Shown: in pieces, positions 1-8,543 of the stretch
How the letters are laid out: every line of letters begins with the position of its first letter
How positions within the stretch are numbered: the first letter of the stretch is position 1
Assembly (NCBI GenBank): GCA_965214295.1
Contig: OZ243944.1
Span: 2,542,001 to 2,606,000, forward strand
DNA from: JAJDUF01 sp965214295
GTDB lineage: Bacteria; Chloroflexota; UBA11872; UBA12225; JAJDUF01
DNA length: 64,000 nt
Direction: 5' to 3'
Notes under the pieces: model-generated
Database searches by the model: none
Seen by the model: only the letters and a program-made list of their open reading frames with translations
What the model was told of the DNA's origin: nothing
Position numbers and translations under genes: made by a program

Positions 1-1861
1 CAATTGGGCCGATCTCGGTGCGGATGGCTTGTCGCACTTTGCCGGCGGCCTGCTCATCGGCCGCATAGCCGGGCTTCAGCGCAGTGTAGATTTCGACGGC
101 GCGCCCCCTGATCTCGTCCACGACCGGCACTGCTGCGGCCTCGGCGACTTCTTCCACAGTCAGCGCGGCAGACTCTAGCTCCTTGGTGCCCAGGCGATGC
201 CCGGCCACGTTGATCACGTCGTCTACGCGGCCGAGGATACGGAAGTAGCCGTCGGCGGCCTGCATGGCGCCGTCGCCGGGGAAATAGGGCCAGTCCTGCC
301 AATCGGTGCTGTTCTTGTCCTGGCAGTACTTCTCGTAGTAGACCTCGACAAAGCGCTCGGGCTGGCCCCAGATGGTCTGGAAGATGCCTGGCCAGGGATT
401 GCGGATGACGATGTTGCCGGCCTTGCCGCTGCCGGCGGGGACCTCGTCGCCGTTCTCGTCGTAGACTGCCGCATAGATGCCGAGGACCCCTGGCCCGCAA
501 CTCCCCGGCTTCATCGGCTGTAGGGCCGGGAGGGTGCTGCCGAGGAAGCCGCCGGTCTCGGTTTGCCACCAGGTATCAACGATGATGGCCTCGCCCTTGC
601 CGACGACCTCGTGGTACCAGCGCCATACTTCCGGCTCGATTGGCTCGCCGACCGTCGTCATGTGCTTGAAGTGATAGTTGTACTTTTGCGGCTCGTCGGG
701 GCCGGCCTTACGCAACATGCGGATCGTCGTCGGCGCGGTGTGGAAGATGTTGACTCCGAGCCGCTCGGCAATCCGCCAAGCTCGCCCCGGGTCGGGATAG
801 GTCGGTACGCCTTCGAAGAGCACACTCGATGCACCGAGGGACAGCGGACCGTACACGATGTAGGAGTGGCCGGTGATCCAGCCGATGTCGGCCAGGCACC
901 AGTAGGTGTCTTCGGGATGAATGTCCTGGTAGTACTTCGCCGTGCCGGTGACATAGGCCAGATAGCCGCCGGTGCTGTGCTGGCAGCCCTTCGGCCGGCC
1001 GGTGGTGCCACTGGTGTACATGAGGAAGAGCGGGGCTTCCGCGGGTAGCGAGACGGGGTCTACCTTGGCGCCGCGGTAGTCTTCGAGCACCTCGTCAACG
1101 AAGTAGTCGCGTCCCTTTACCATAGGCGTTGGGGAGGAGTATTTGCCGGGGTAGCGCCGCCACACCAGGACCTTGTCAACGTTGACGCCCTCGGCCTCTG
1201 CCACCGCGACGGCTTCGTCGGCTTTGACTTTGTGATCGAGGAGATCGCCGTTGCGGTAGTAGGAGTCCATCGTAATCAGGATGCGGCTCCCGGAGTCGAC
1301 AATCCGGTCCCCGCAAGCGTTCCCGCTGAACCCGCCGAAGACCTCGGAGTGGATGACGCCGAGCCGGGCGCAGGCCAGCATGGCGATTGGTAGCTCCGGC
1401 GTCATCGGCAGGTGGAAGGTGATTCGGTCGCCGGTCTTGACGCCGCAGAAATCTCGCAACAGGGCGGCAAACTCGTTGACGCGCTCGTAAAGCTCCTGAT
1501 AGGTGAGCGTGATCGTCTCTTCATCTTCGGGTTCGGGGACCCAGATAAAGGAGGCCTTGTTTCGGTTTTGCTCAAGGTGCCGGTCTACGCAGTTGTAAGA
1601 GGCGTTCAGGCGCCCGCCGACAAACCACTTCCAGAAGGGGGCATTGCCGGTGTCGAGGGTGGTGTGCCAATACTTGTCCCAGTGGAGCAGGTCGGCATAC
1701 GCCTTGAAGCATTCGGGAAAGAGGTCCTCCCGAAACTGCTCGTGGATCCGCGGGTCAGCGGCATTGGCCTGGCCGATGAAGCTCGCCGGGGGATGGTAAT
1801 ATTCTTCTTCCCGCCAGTGGACGGCGATCTGCGCTTCGGTCAGTCCTTGCTCGTCTGCCAT
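1..1861 (-). CDS. acs: Acetyl-CoA synthetase (acetate-CoA ligase), C-terminus outside window
   Basis: Adenylate-forming enzyme converting acetate, ATP and CoA to acetyl-CoA in the cytosol. The reverse strand reads MADEQGLTEAQIAVHWREEE from an ATG at 1861, preceded by a GAGGAGG ribosome binding site. About 620 residues lie in the window. Visible motifs are the AMP-binding loop YTSGTTGRPKG, the motif DTWWQTETGG whose Trp lines the small acetate pocket in Acs, and the hinge segment FPGDGAMQAADGYFRILGR followed by DDVINVAGHRLGT. The C-terminal catalytic-lysine segment lies beyond position 1. Family length is about 650 residues, so only a short tail is missing. It appears monocistronic at its 5' side. 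The family assignment is firm; acetate rather than propionate specificity is inferred from the WWQTE motif. Confidence 0.95.
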   Translation of the reverse strand, partial: MADEQGLTEAQIAVHWREEEYYHPPASFIGQANAADPRIHEQFREDLFPECFKAYADLLHWDKYWHTTLDTGNAPFWKWFVGGRLNASYNCVDRHLEQNRNKASFIWVPEPEDEETITLTYQELYERVNEFAALLRDFCGVKTGDRITFHLPMTPELPIAMLACARLGVIHSEVFGGFSGNACGDRIVDSGSRILITMDSYYRNGDLLDHKVKADEAVAVAEAEGVNVDKVLVWRRYPGKYSSPTPMVKGRDYFVDEVLEDYRGAKVDPVSLPAEAPLFLMYTSGTTGRPKGCQHSTGGYLAYVTGTAKYYQDIHPEDTYWCLADIGWITGHSYIVYGPLSLGASSVLFEGVPTYPDPGRAWRIAERLGVNIFHTAPTTIRMLRKAGPDEPQKYNYHFKHMTTVGEPIEPEVWRWYHEVVGKGEAIIVDTWWQTETGGFLGSTLPALQPMKPGSCGPGVLGIYAAVYDENGDEVPAGSGKAGNIVIRNPWPGIFQTIWGQPERFVEVYYEKYCQDKNSTDWQDWPYFPGDGAMQAADGYFRILGRVDDVINVAGHRLGTKELESAALTVEEVAEAAAVPVVDEIRGRAVEIYTALKPGYAADEQAAGKVRQAIRTEIGPI

Positions 1862-2061
1862 CGTGTTCCTCCTCGGCAATCGGTGTTCCGCTCCGGCCTG
1901 ATGAACAGCCGGTGTCTACGCTGCGATCGGCGGCACACAGGGCGGAGCCGGGCGCAGATGCGGGTATCGCACCGGGAATTGGTAGCCGCTTGACCAAATT
2001 GGCCGGTTGCGACGGTGGCATTCTAAGAAGACGGCAGCGGCCTTGTCAAAGGCAGGACTGC

Positions 2062-2823
2062 CTAGTCTCGGAGGTATTCGCGGAAGAGGAGGGCAAAGTA
2101 GGCGAGGACGCGCTCCGGGTCGGGGCTGCCGTCTATCTCGGACGAGCAGTAGCCCTCGTAGCCGTCGTCGCGGAGCATTCGCAGGACGGGGCCGTAGGGG
2201 AACCCGGTCGTGAAGTCGTGCATGTGGACGTGCTTGATGTGGTCGCGCACGTAGCTGTAGGTCTCGCGTACCGAGCCGCCGATCTCGTCGCGGCGGTCGC
2301 AGTTGTAGACGATGCCGACGTTGGGCAGGTCGGCGCGCTGTACGGCACCTAGCGCATAGCGCCAGAAGTTGAACTGGCCGTGCATCTCCAGGTTGACCTC
2401 GACGCCGTGGGGAGCCGCAAACTCGCCTAGCTCGCGGAGCGCGTCGCCCACGTAGGCCACGCAAGCTTGGCTTTCTACACCGTCGGGAATGTCGTTGCCG
2501 AACACGCGGAGGCGAGCGCAGTCAATGTCGCTGGCCAACTCGACGTAACGCTTGGTGCGGTCTATCTGCTGCTGGCGGGCGGCCGGGTCGGGCGACTCGA
2601 ACCGCGAGCTGGTGCCGATGCCGGAGGCGACGAGGTAGTTGTCTTCCAGCGTGCGGCGGACCTGCTTGCGGCCGGCGGTGTCCAACTCCAACTCGACGCC
2701 GTGTTTATGGTTGCTTTCGGTGCGGAACTCAATGGCCGCGTAGCCCCAACGGTGCGCGACATCGATGATCTTGTCCAACTCCCACTCGCGGGCGCAATTA
2801 TAGGTCAGCAGACTGAGCTTCAT
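2062..2823 (-). CDS. Sugar phosphate isomerase/epimerase (xylose isomerase-like TIM barrel)
   Basis: A 253-residue protein starting MKLSLLTYNCAREWELDKII, typical of the AP-endonuclease-2/xylose-isomerase-like TIM-barrel family that isomerises or epimerises sugars, ketoses or inositol derivatives. Metal-ligand-type segments are visible: AAIEFRTESN near the N-terminus, VNLEMHGQFNFWRYALG in the middle, VGIVYNCDRRDE, KHVHMHDF, and GYCSSEIDGSPDPE near the C-terminus. The start at 2823 is chosen because it has a GGAG-type site at the right distance and gives the usual length. It lies between acs on the same strand and an oppositely oriented dehydratase gene, with a short palindromic repeat upstream. 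The substrate cannot be deduced. A paralogous fold is encoded at 13004-13843. Confidence 0.85.
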   Translation of the reverse strand: MKLSLLTYNCAREWELDKIIDVAHRWGYAAIEFRTESNHKHGVELELDTAGRKQVRRTLEDNYLVASGIGTSSRFESPDPAARQQQIDRTKRYVELASDIDCARLRVFGNDIPDGVESQACVAYVGDALRELGEFAAPHGVEVNLEMHGQFNFWRYALGAVQRADLPNVGIVYNCDRRDEIGGSVRETYSYVRDHIKHVHMHDFTTGFPYGPVLRMLRDDGYEGYCSSEIDGSPDPERVLAYFALLFREYLRD

Positions 2824-2969
2824 TGCCGATCTCCATAGTCTTGGGTGGCAGCGTGCCACCCGGCGTTTTTGCTTTGACGCTCGCCACCGGCTGCGCGGTC
2901 CGACCGCGATACCGTGAGTGGCAGCATCGGCGGCGCTAATGGTACCGTGCGAGGGTAGAGCGTGTCGAG

Positions 2970-3012
2970 GCCTCACCCCCCGGGCCCCTCTCCACTATGT
3001 GGAGAGGGGGAG
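2970..3012. repeat. REP-type palindrome
   Basis: A short dispersed palindrome, CCTCACCCCCCGGGCCCCTC followed by TCCA, a few bases, then TGGAGAGGGGG. The same core recurs about twenty times in intergenic gaps of this window. It could form a hairpin in transcripts of the dehydratase gene that follows. Confidence 0.8.
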
Positions 3013-3093
3013 TGTGGTGGCTGCGACGCAATGACCGGGGTCGGGGGCGTTCAGGAGGGGGGAGGGGCTGCCCGGTGGAGAGGAGCGGGTGCG

Positions 3094-4215
3094 GTGAAGA
3101 TTACGGGGATCAAGACCCATATCGTGTCCTCGCGGCACCGCAACGCCAAGCGGAACTGGCTGTTGCTGCGCTTGACTACCGATGAGGAGTTGGAGGGGTA
3201 CGGCGAGGCCTCGATGTTGGGCCACGACCGGCTCGTAGAGCGGCTGCTGGAGGAGTGGGTGGAGACTTACTTGCTGGGTGCCAATCCGCTGCACCATGAG
3301 CGCCACTGGCGCACTTTGTACCGGGATACGCCGGGTCATGGTGGCCGTCTGTTCAGTACCGCTCTATCCGGGATTGACCTGGCGCTGTGGGATCTCAAGG
3401 GGAAGGCGCTCGGCGTGCCGATTTACGAATTGCTCGGTGGACCGCTCCGTGAGCGCCTGCGGGTGTACGCCAACGGGTGGTACACCAATCCCGGCACGCC
3501 GGAGCAGCAGGCCGCGGATGCCCGGGAGGTCGTCGCGCGGGGGTACACGGCCCTGAAGTTCGATCCCTTCGGCCTGACGAACTACGACACGATCTCGCCG
3601 GAAGAGGCCCAACTAGCCGAGGATCGCGTTGCCGCGGTGCGGGAAGCCGTCGGGCCGCACGTAGAAATCCTGGTCGAAGTCCACGCGAAGTTCACGGTGT
3701 CTACGGCTGTGTACTTGGGACGGCGGCTGGAACGGTACCGGCCGTTTTGGTTCGAGGATCCGGTGCATCCGGAGAATGTCTCGGAGATGGTGCAGGTGCG
3801 GCAGCGGCTCGACATCCCCATTGCCACGGGCGAACGGCTGTACGGGAAGTTTCCGTTCTTCGAACTGCTCAAAGCCGAGGCGGTGGACATCTTGCAACCG
3901 GACATCTGCAATGCTGGTGGTATTACCGAGTTGAAGAAGATCGCGGCGATGGCCGAGGCGCAGCACGTGTTGATGGCGCCACACAACACGAACAGCGCGG
4001 TCGGCACGGTGGCCTCGTTTCACCTGGATGCCGCGCTGCCGAACTTCCTGATCCAGGAGTATCACGCTGAGTTCTATGAGCCGCACTACTTCGAGGTGTT
4101 CGATGGGCTGCCGCGGCAGGTGGATGGGTACGTTGACCTGCCGGGTGGGCCGGGGCTGGGTCTGACGTTCAACGAGGCGGTGGCAGCAGCGCATCCGTAT
4201 CGTCCGTTGGACTAG
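3094..4215 (+). CDS. Mandelate racemase/muconate lactonizing enzyme family, probable sugar-acid dehydratase
   Basis: A 373-residue enolase-superfamily enzyme, expected to abstract the proton alpha to a carboxylate and dehydrate a sugar acid. The GTG start at 3094 sits 8 bases after an AGGAG site, and upstream in-frame sequence is repeat-derived. The N-terminal capping domain spans about residues 1-120 and the TIM barrel the rest. Visible features are LKFDPFG (second-strand Lys region), the metal ligands in EVHAKF, FEDPV and TGERLYGK, and the barrel-end APHNTNSAVG. The pattern of an acidic residue with His in the third strand and a terminal His resembles the galactonate/gluconate dehydratase subgroup, but substrate is inference. 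It has no obvious operon partner. A second member is at 10738-11880. Confidence 0.88.
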   Translation: MKITGIKTHIVSSRHRNAKRNWLLLRLTTDEELEGYGEASMLGHDRLVERLLEEWVETYLLGANPLHHERHWRTLYRDTPGHGGRLFSTALSGIDLALWDLKGKALGVPIYELLGGPLRERLRVYANGWYTNPGTPEQQAADAREVVARGYTALKFDPFGLTNYDTISPEEAQLAEDRVAAVREAVGPHVEILVEVHAKFTVSTAVYLGRRLERYRPFWFEDPVHPENVSEMVQVRQRLDIPIATGERLYGKFPFFELLKAEAVDILQPDICNAGGITELKKIAAMAEAQHVLMAPHNTNSAVGTVASFHLDAALPNFLIQEYHAEFYEPHYFEVFDGLPRQVDGYVDLPGGPGLGLTFNEAVAAAHPYRPLD

Positions 4216-4261
4216 GGCACAGGGGGCAGGCTACCACTAGAGGACAACGAAGGTTCACCCT

Positions 4262-4921
4262 ATGGACGACGGACTGGATATGCGTCACCTCGAAACGCTG
4301 CGGCAACGCATCAACAGTAGGTTGACAGAACTAGGCCTGAGCACAGAACAAACGAGGTATCGGTGGTTACATGGTGCTTTGGGCGCTGTCCCATCCGACG
4401 TGATGTTCGTCTGCGAAAACCCGAGTAAGAGCGGAGTGGAGGGCGCAGAGGAGCACGCCGAGTTCAGCGGCCGGCAGCCCGACATTGAAGATCAATGGCG
4501 CGGTAGTGGCCCCGGTGATCCAGCAACCAGGATATTCCGTCCCGTGCTGTGTGAGCTAGGCCTGAAACTGACCCGACTGGCTGACCCTGGTGGCTGGCGG
4601 TGCTATATCACAAACGTCATCAAGGAAATGGCGGTGGCCAAGAGCTTCGAGAACCTCCGCCGCCCACAGAGATACGCGAAAGCTGTCGCTTGGGCAGACA
4701 TCTTGGAATGGGAACTCCAGCAAGTCAAGCCTAGCTGGATATTCTGTGTGGGCGGCAAGGCACACTATCTGGTTGAGCGGCTCCAGCGGAGTAGTCGGTT
4801 GCCCTCACTCCAGGGACAGCATCTCCACCACATCACGCACTACTCCGCGCGTAAGTCCGACGTCAAGGGGCTGATGATGAAAGACATTCGGGGAGCGGGC
4901 TTTCCCGTTGGACGCGGGTGA
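4262..4921 (+). CDS. Uracil-DNA glycosylase-like fold protein
   Basis: A 219-residue protein with the outline of the uracil-DNA glycosylase superfamily: VMFVCENPSKSG at the position of the first active-site loop, a Cys-Tyr-Ile-Thr-Asn-Val strand (CYITNVIKE), a VKPSWIFCVGGKAHYLV strand-helix, and a C-terminal HHITHYSAR loop where family members carry an HPS-type motif. Whether it excises uracil is unknown because the catalytic Asp/Asn residues are not clearly conserved. Alternatives are a UDG-related protein of unknown activity or a defence-linked glycosylase. The start at 4262 has a weak GAAGG upstream; an in-frame ATG at 4280 is possible. Its base composition looks less G+C-rich than the flanking dehydratase gene. 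Confidence 0.6.
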   Translation: MDDGLDMRHLETLRQRINSRLTELGLSTEQTRYRWLHGALGAVPSDVMFVCENPSKSGVEGAEEHAEFSGRQPDIEDQWRGSGPGDPATRIFRPVLCELGLKLTRLADPGGWRCYITNVIKEMAVAKSFENLRRPQRYAKAVAWADILEWELQQVKPSWIFCVGGKAHYLVERLQRSSRLPSLQGQHLHHITHYSARKSDVKGLMMKDIRGAGFPVGRG

Positions 4922-4947
4922 GGAGGGCCGGGGTGCCGCCCTCGGCT

Positions 4948-5011
4948 GCCCTCACCCCAACTCTCTTCCAGGGGGAGAGGGGCTGGATTCCCGCTTGCGC
5001 GGGAATGACGG
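4948..5011. repeat. REP palindromes
   Basis: Two short dispersed units in tandem: CCCTCACCCCAACTCTCTTC with GGGGGAGAGGGG, then a hairpin around CCCGCTTGCGCGGG ending in AATGACGG. The second unit recurs at 27079, 57078 and, diverged, at 48394, 37402 and 10412. Confidence 0.8.
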
Positions 5012-5060
5012 GGGGGGGGCAACTATACTCCCGACAACCAGGGGCGAGGGGGTGCTCGCA

Positions 5061-5220
5061 GGGCCTTTCCAAAGTCGCCGCCAACCCGGTCATTCTGAGC
5101 GGAGTGAAGAATCTCGGCCACGTGGGAGAGACCCTTCGCTTCGCTCAGGGTGACAAGCCATGCAGAGTGAGAGTGTAGTGACAGAGGCGAGACCCTTCGC
5201 TCCGCTCAGGGTGACAGGGG
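5061..5220. repeat. Dispersed repeat with CACGTGGG core, copy 1
   Basis: A 160-bp repeat beginning GGGCCTTTCCAAAGTCGCC, containing CCACGTGGGAGAGACCC and two copies of a TTCGCT-CGCTCAGGGTGACA motif. It is nearly identical to 8188-8383, with diverged inverted and partial copies at 35025-35190 and 18254-18310. The 140 bases after it are short TGACGAGGGTGATA-like iterations with no gene. Confidence 0.85.
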
Positions 5221-5363
5221 GAAAGTCAGGGTGACAGGGATGACGAGGGTGATACAGGGTGACGAGGGTGATAAGGGATAGATCCTGGGGTGCTCGGGGG
5301 ATATCTTGGGCGGATGTCCGGCGGCGGCGGGCGGAGGCGATAACGGCGTAAAGGAGTGGGTAT

Positions 5364-6395
5364 ATGGCGAATGTGGCGCGGCGACTGGTGTTTCGGGCGA
5401 TCAAGGAGGTGGATTGGGAACCCCTGGCGCTCCCGGCGGAATTGCAGCCGACGGAGGTGCTTGTCAGGACGGGATGCACGGTGATCAGTGCGGGGACGGA
5501 GGTGGCCGTCTACTCCGGCACACACATTGGTTACAGCATTCCGGGTGCCAAGTATCCACATTTGCCCTACTACCCCGGCTTTGCGGCGGCCGGCACCGTC
5601 GAGGCGGTGGGCAGCGCCGTGACCACGCTCGCGCCAGGAGATCGGGTGCTGGGCAAGATGGGGCATCAGGATTGGGTGGTGGTGGATATCGAGCAGGAGT
5701 ATCTGGATCGCATTCCCGACGGCGTAAGCTCCGAGGCGGCGTGCTTGGGGCGTCTGGCTACCGTCTCGATGCAGAGCATCCGGCTGGCCGGCGTCAAGCT
5801 CGGGGAGCATGTCGCGGTATTCGGCCAGGGGCTATTCGGACAATTCGCCTTGCAAGCGGCCAGACTGGATGGGGCGGTGACGACGATTGCGGTGGATGTG
5901 TTGGACTCGCGGCTGGAGATTGCGCGCCGGCACGGGGCGACGCACGTCGTGAACCCGTCGTGCGAGGACGTTGCGGAGCGCATCGCGGCGGCTACGGAGG
6001 GGCATGGCGTGGACGTCGCTATCGAGGCGACGGGGGATCCGCTCGTCATCAATGATGCTCTGCACGTCGCGGGGTGGCTGGGGCGGGTGATTTTGCTCGG
6101 CAGCCCGCGGGGTCGCGTCGAGATTGACCCGTACACCGACATCCACAGCAAGGGGGTGGCGGTGATCGGTGCCCATTCCGACACGACGGCGCGGGAGGCC
6201 AACATCTTCCATCGGTGGACGGACGGAGCGCATCGTGGCCTGGTGCTGGAGCTGCTGCGGCAGGGGCGCTTGGAGGCCGATGGGTTGATTACGACGCGGG
6301 TGCCGGCGGACGAGGCGCCGAGCATGTACCCGGCCTTGCTGAACCATCCGGAGGACCATCTGGGCGTGATTATCCGGTGGGATGACGTGCCGTAG
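5364..6395 (+). CDS. Medium-chain (zinc-type) alcohol dehydrogenase family oxidoreductase
   Basis: A 343-residue MDR-superfamily protein. The N-terminal GroES-like domain (about residues 1-150) contains ISAGTE, YYPGFAAAGTVEAVGS and PGDRVLGKMGHQ. The Rossmann domain (about 150-290) has the nucleotide loop AVFGQGLFGQFALQAARLDG followed by an acidic strand end (IAVDVLDSR). The classical GHE and four-Cys zinc motifs are not evident, so it may use zinc differently or none. The start is supported by AAGGAG 8 bases upstream. It is followed by a repeat-filled gap and then another NAD(P)-dependent oxidoreductase in the same orientation. It probably oxidises a sugar alcohol or similar substrate; this is inference. 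Confidence 0.88.
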   Translation: MANVARRLVFRAIKEVDWEPLALPAELQPTEVLVRTGCTVISAGTEVAVYSGTHIGYSIPGAKYPHLPYYPGFAAAGTVEAVGSAVTTLAPGDRVLGKMGHQDWVVVDIEQEYLDRIPDGVSSEAACLGRLATVSMQSIRLAGVKLGEHVAVFGQGLFGQFALQAARLDGAVTTIAVDVLDSRLEIARRHGATHVVNPSCEDVAERIAAATEGHGVDVAIEATGDPLVINDALHVAGWLGRVILLGSPRGRVEIDPYTDIHSKGVAVIGAHSDTTAREANIFHRWTDGAHRGLVLELLRQGRLEADGLITTRVPADEAPSMYPALLNHPEDHLGVIIRWDDVP

Positions 6396-6405
6396 GCTCA
6401 CAGGG

Positions 6406-6664
6406 GTGGGTATTTACATGGATGGACAGGATGGGCGGGGAGGGGGCTGGCCGCGGGGGCGGGCAAGCCTCACCCCCTGGCCCCCTCTCCACCATGTGGA
6501 GAGGGGGTGGCGGGCCTGGAACAGGCCCTCTGCATGGCCCTGGATTCCGGCCCGGGAGCGGAGGAGGGGGCATGCTGGCGCCGGAATGACGGATGCGACG
6601 GTGGGAATGACGGGGAGACGGGGGCAACGTGGTGCGCCCATACGGAAAAACCTCCCCTTGTCAG
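6406..6664. repeat. Composite repeat: ATTTACATGGATGG unit joined to the right part of the 242-bp MITE
   Basis: The left 55 bases are a dispersed unit containing GGGTATTTACATGGATGGAC, seen again near 32718 and 55378. From about 6467 the sequence is the interior and right end of the 242-bp element described at 32867-33108, ending in the inverted-repeat sequence AAAAACCTCCCCTTGTCAG at 6664. The left inverted repeat is missing, so this copy is a chimera or truncation. It fills the gap before the next gene. Confidence 0.8.
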
Positions 6665-6702
6665 GGGACTATGGGGGGGCCGTTCAGAGGGAGCGAGGGT
6701 GG

Positions 6703-8058
6703 ATGTTTGGCAGCCTAGCGGCGCAGCTAGAGGAGCGGGCGGTGGCCGGCCGGCCGGTGCGGGTGGGGCTGGTGGGCGCGGGGCGGTTCGGGACCTCGGT
6801 TGCGGCGCAACTGGGGCGGATGCGGGGGCTGCGGCTGGTGGCCGTGGCCGACGTGTGGCGGTCGAACGCGCAGGCTGCGCTGGAGGCGGCCGGGTGGGAT
6901 GCAGCGGACGTGCAGACGACGGAGAGTACGGCCGTGGTGCGCGAGCGGGTCCACGCCGGACGGGCCGTTAGCGTGGAGGCGGCGGACCTGCTGGCTGCGG
7001 CGCCGCTGGACGTGGTGGTGGAGGCGACGGGCCGGCCAGAGGTGAGCGCACGGGTGATTCCGGGCTTGCTCCAGGCCGGTATTCACGTGGTCAACGTCAC
7101 CGTGGAATCGGACGTGCTGCTCGGTGCGCTGTTCCGGCGGCAAGCGGAGACTGCCGGCGTGGTCTACAGCTTGGCCGATGGCGACCAGCCGATCTGCACC
7201 AAGCGGCTATACGACTGGGCGGTGGGACTGGGGTATCGCGTGATTGCGGCCGGCCGGGGCACCCGGCGCTATCCGACGGATCGCGCACTCAGACCGGCCG
7301 ACGCTTTCGCTCGGTGGGGCGTGGACGCGGAGCACGTGCAGCGGCGACGGCTCAATGCCCAGATGTACAACTCCTTCGTTGACGGGTCGAAGGCGCAGAT
7401 CGAGTCGACGGCCATTGCCAACATGACGGGGCTGGTGCCCGACGTGCGGGGGATGCACGAGCCGTCGGTAGCGGTACCGGACTTGCCCAATACGCTCCGG
7501 CGGCGCGAGGACGGGGGCATTCTGGGCACGGAGGGAGTCGTCGAACTGGCGAATGCCGTCGCAGCGGATGGGAAATCGCTGCTGCCGGACCACATCGCCA
7601 ACGGTGTCTGGGTGGTGGTCACGACGGAGCAGCCGCTCTTGCGGGAGGATATGGCCTTTTATCACTTGCCGGTCAGCGCCGATGGCCGGGCGGCCGTGCT
7701 GTCGCGCATGTATCACCTGTGCGGCATCGAGACGCCGTGGTCCATCGTCGAGGCGGCGTTGGGCAGCTATCCGAGTGGCGCGCCGGGGCGGGTGCCGGTT
7801 GCGGACGTAATTGCGGTGGCCAAGCGCGATCTGCGGGCCGGTGAGCCGTTGGACGGCAGTGGCGGTGCGACGGTCTACGGCCTCATCGAGCGGGCCGAGG
7901 TGGCACGTGCCGAGCAACTACTGCCTCTGGGTCTGGCCGACGGAGTGACCGTGCGCGAGGCGGTGCTACGGGGGACGCCGATCAGGTATGACATGGTGGT
8001 ACCGGATCGGGACTCGGTCGCGTATCGGCTGCGCCGGGAGCAGGACGCGCTTTGGTAG
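6703..8058 (+). CDS. Homoserine dehydrogenase-like NAD(P)-dependent oxidoreductase with SAF-like C-terminus
   Basis: A 451-residue protein. A Rossmann fold starts almost at once (PVRVGLVGAGRFGTSVAAQL, about residues 20-40), followed by LDVVVEATGRPEVSARV, a signature of homoserine-dehydrogenase-like and related oxidoreductases. The middle region (AAGRGTRRYPTDRALRP, MYNSFVDGSKAQIE) matches the catalytic/dimerisation part of this uncharacterised family rather than true homoserine dehydrogenase. The C-terminal 90 residues (VIAVAKRDLRAGEPLDGSGG) resemble a SAF domain, as in altronate dehydratase and sialic-acid synthase. The start at 6703 is the first in-frame ATG after the MITE fragment. A role in sugar-acid or aldonate metabolism fits the neighbourhood but is unproven. 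Confidence 0.8.
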   Translation: MFGSLAAQLEERAVAGRPVRVGLVGAGRFGTSVAAQLGRMRGLRLVAVADVWRSNAQAALEAAGWDAADVQTTESTAVVRERVHAGRAVSVEAADLLAAAPLDVVVEATGRPEVSARVIPGLLQAGIHVVNVTVESDVLLGALFRRQAETAGVVYSLADGDQPICTKRLYDWAVGLGYRVIAAGRGTRRYPTDRALRPADAFARWGVDAEHVQRRRLNAQMYNSFVDGSKAQIESTAIANMTGLVPDVRGMHEPSVAVPDLPNTLRRREDGGILGTEGVVELANAVAADGKSLLPDHIANGVWVVVTTEQPLLREDMAFYHLPVSADGRAAVLSRMYHLCGIETPWSIVEAALGSYPSGAPGRVPVADVIAVAKRDLRAGEPLDGSGGATVYGLIERAEVARAEQLLPLGLADGVTVREAVLRGTPIRYDMVVPDRDSVAYRLRREQDALW

Positions 8059-8383
8059 GCCTCACCCCGGCCCTCTCCACCATGTGGAGAGGGGGTCGTG
8101 TGGAGTGATGGCCCCCCTATGGTCCCCGCGCTGCACAGGGGGATGGGCGCAGTGTGCTGTAGCCCTCTACATCCCTGGATTCCGGCAGGGCCTTTCCAAA
8201 GTCGCCACCAACCCGGTCATTCTGAGCGGAGCGAAGAACCCCGCCACGTGGGAGAGACCCTTCGCTCCGCTCAGGGTGACAAGCCATGCAGAGTGAGAGT
8301 GTGGTGACAGAGGCGAAACCCTTCGCTTCGCTCAGGGTGACAGATGGAAAGTCAGGGTGACAACGCTTCGCTCAGGGTGACAA
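8059..8383. repeat. REP palindrome plus CACGTGGG repeat, copy 2
   Basis: Positions 8059-8097 are the CCTCACC...CTCTCCACCATGTGGAGAGG palindrome. Positions 8188-8383 are a near copy of 5061-5220, with an extra TTCGCTCAGGGTGACA iteration at its end. The whole 8059-8543 gap has no gene that I can support. Confidence 0.85.
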
Positions 8384-8543
8384 GAGAAAGACCCTGGGAT
8401 TGCGGCCTACGCCGGAATGACGGGCGGGGGTAGTTTCACGCCAATGACGGGGGGTGCCTCTAGGAATGCGAAGTCCCCGATGGCAGGGTTGGTCTGCCAC
8501 CGGGGACGAGCTCGGGCACGTGTAGCCCTGGTGTGGGCGGTGA

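Noticed and set aside
54..569. Reverse-strand open frame near the window start
   Set aside because: It is out of frame with acetyl-CoA synthetase, which reads through the whole region with all family motifs.
3613..4194. Reverse-strand frame of 193 codons within the first dehydratase gene
   Set aside because: It is a shadow of a well-supported enolase-superfamily coding sequence.
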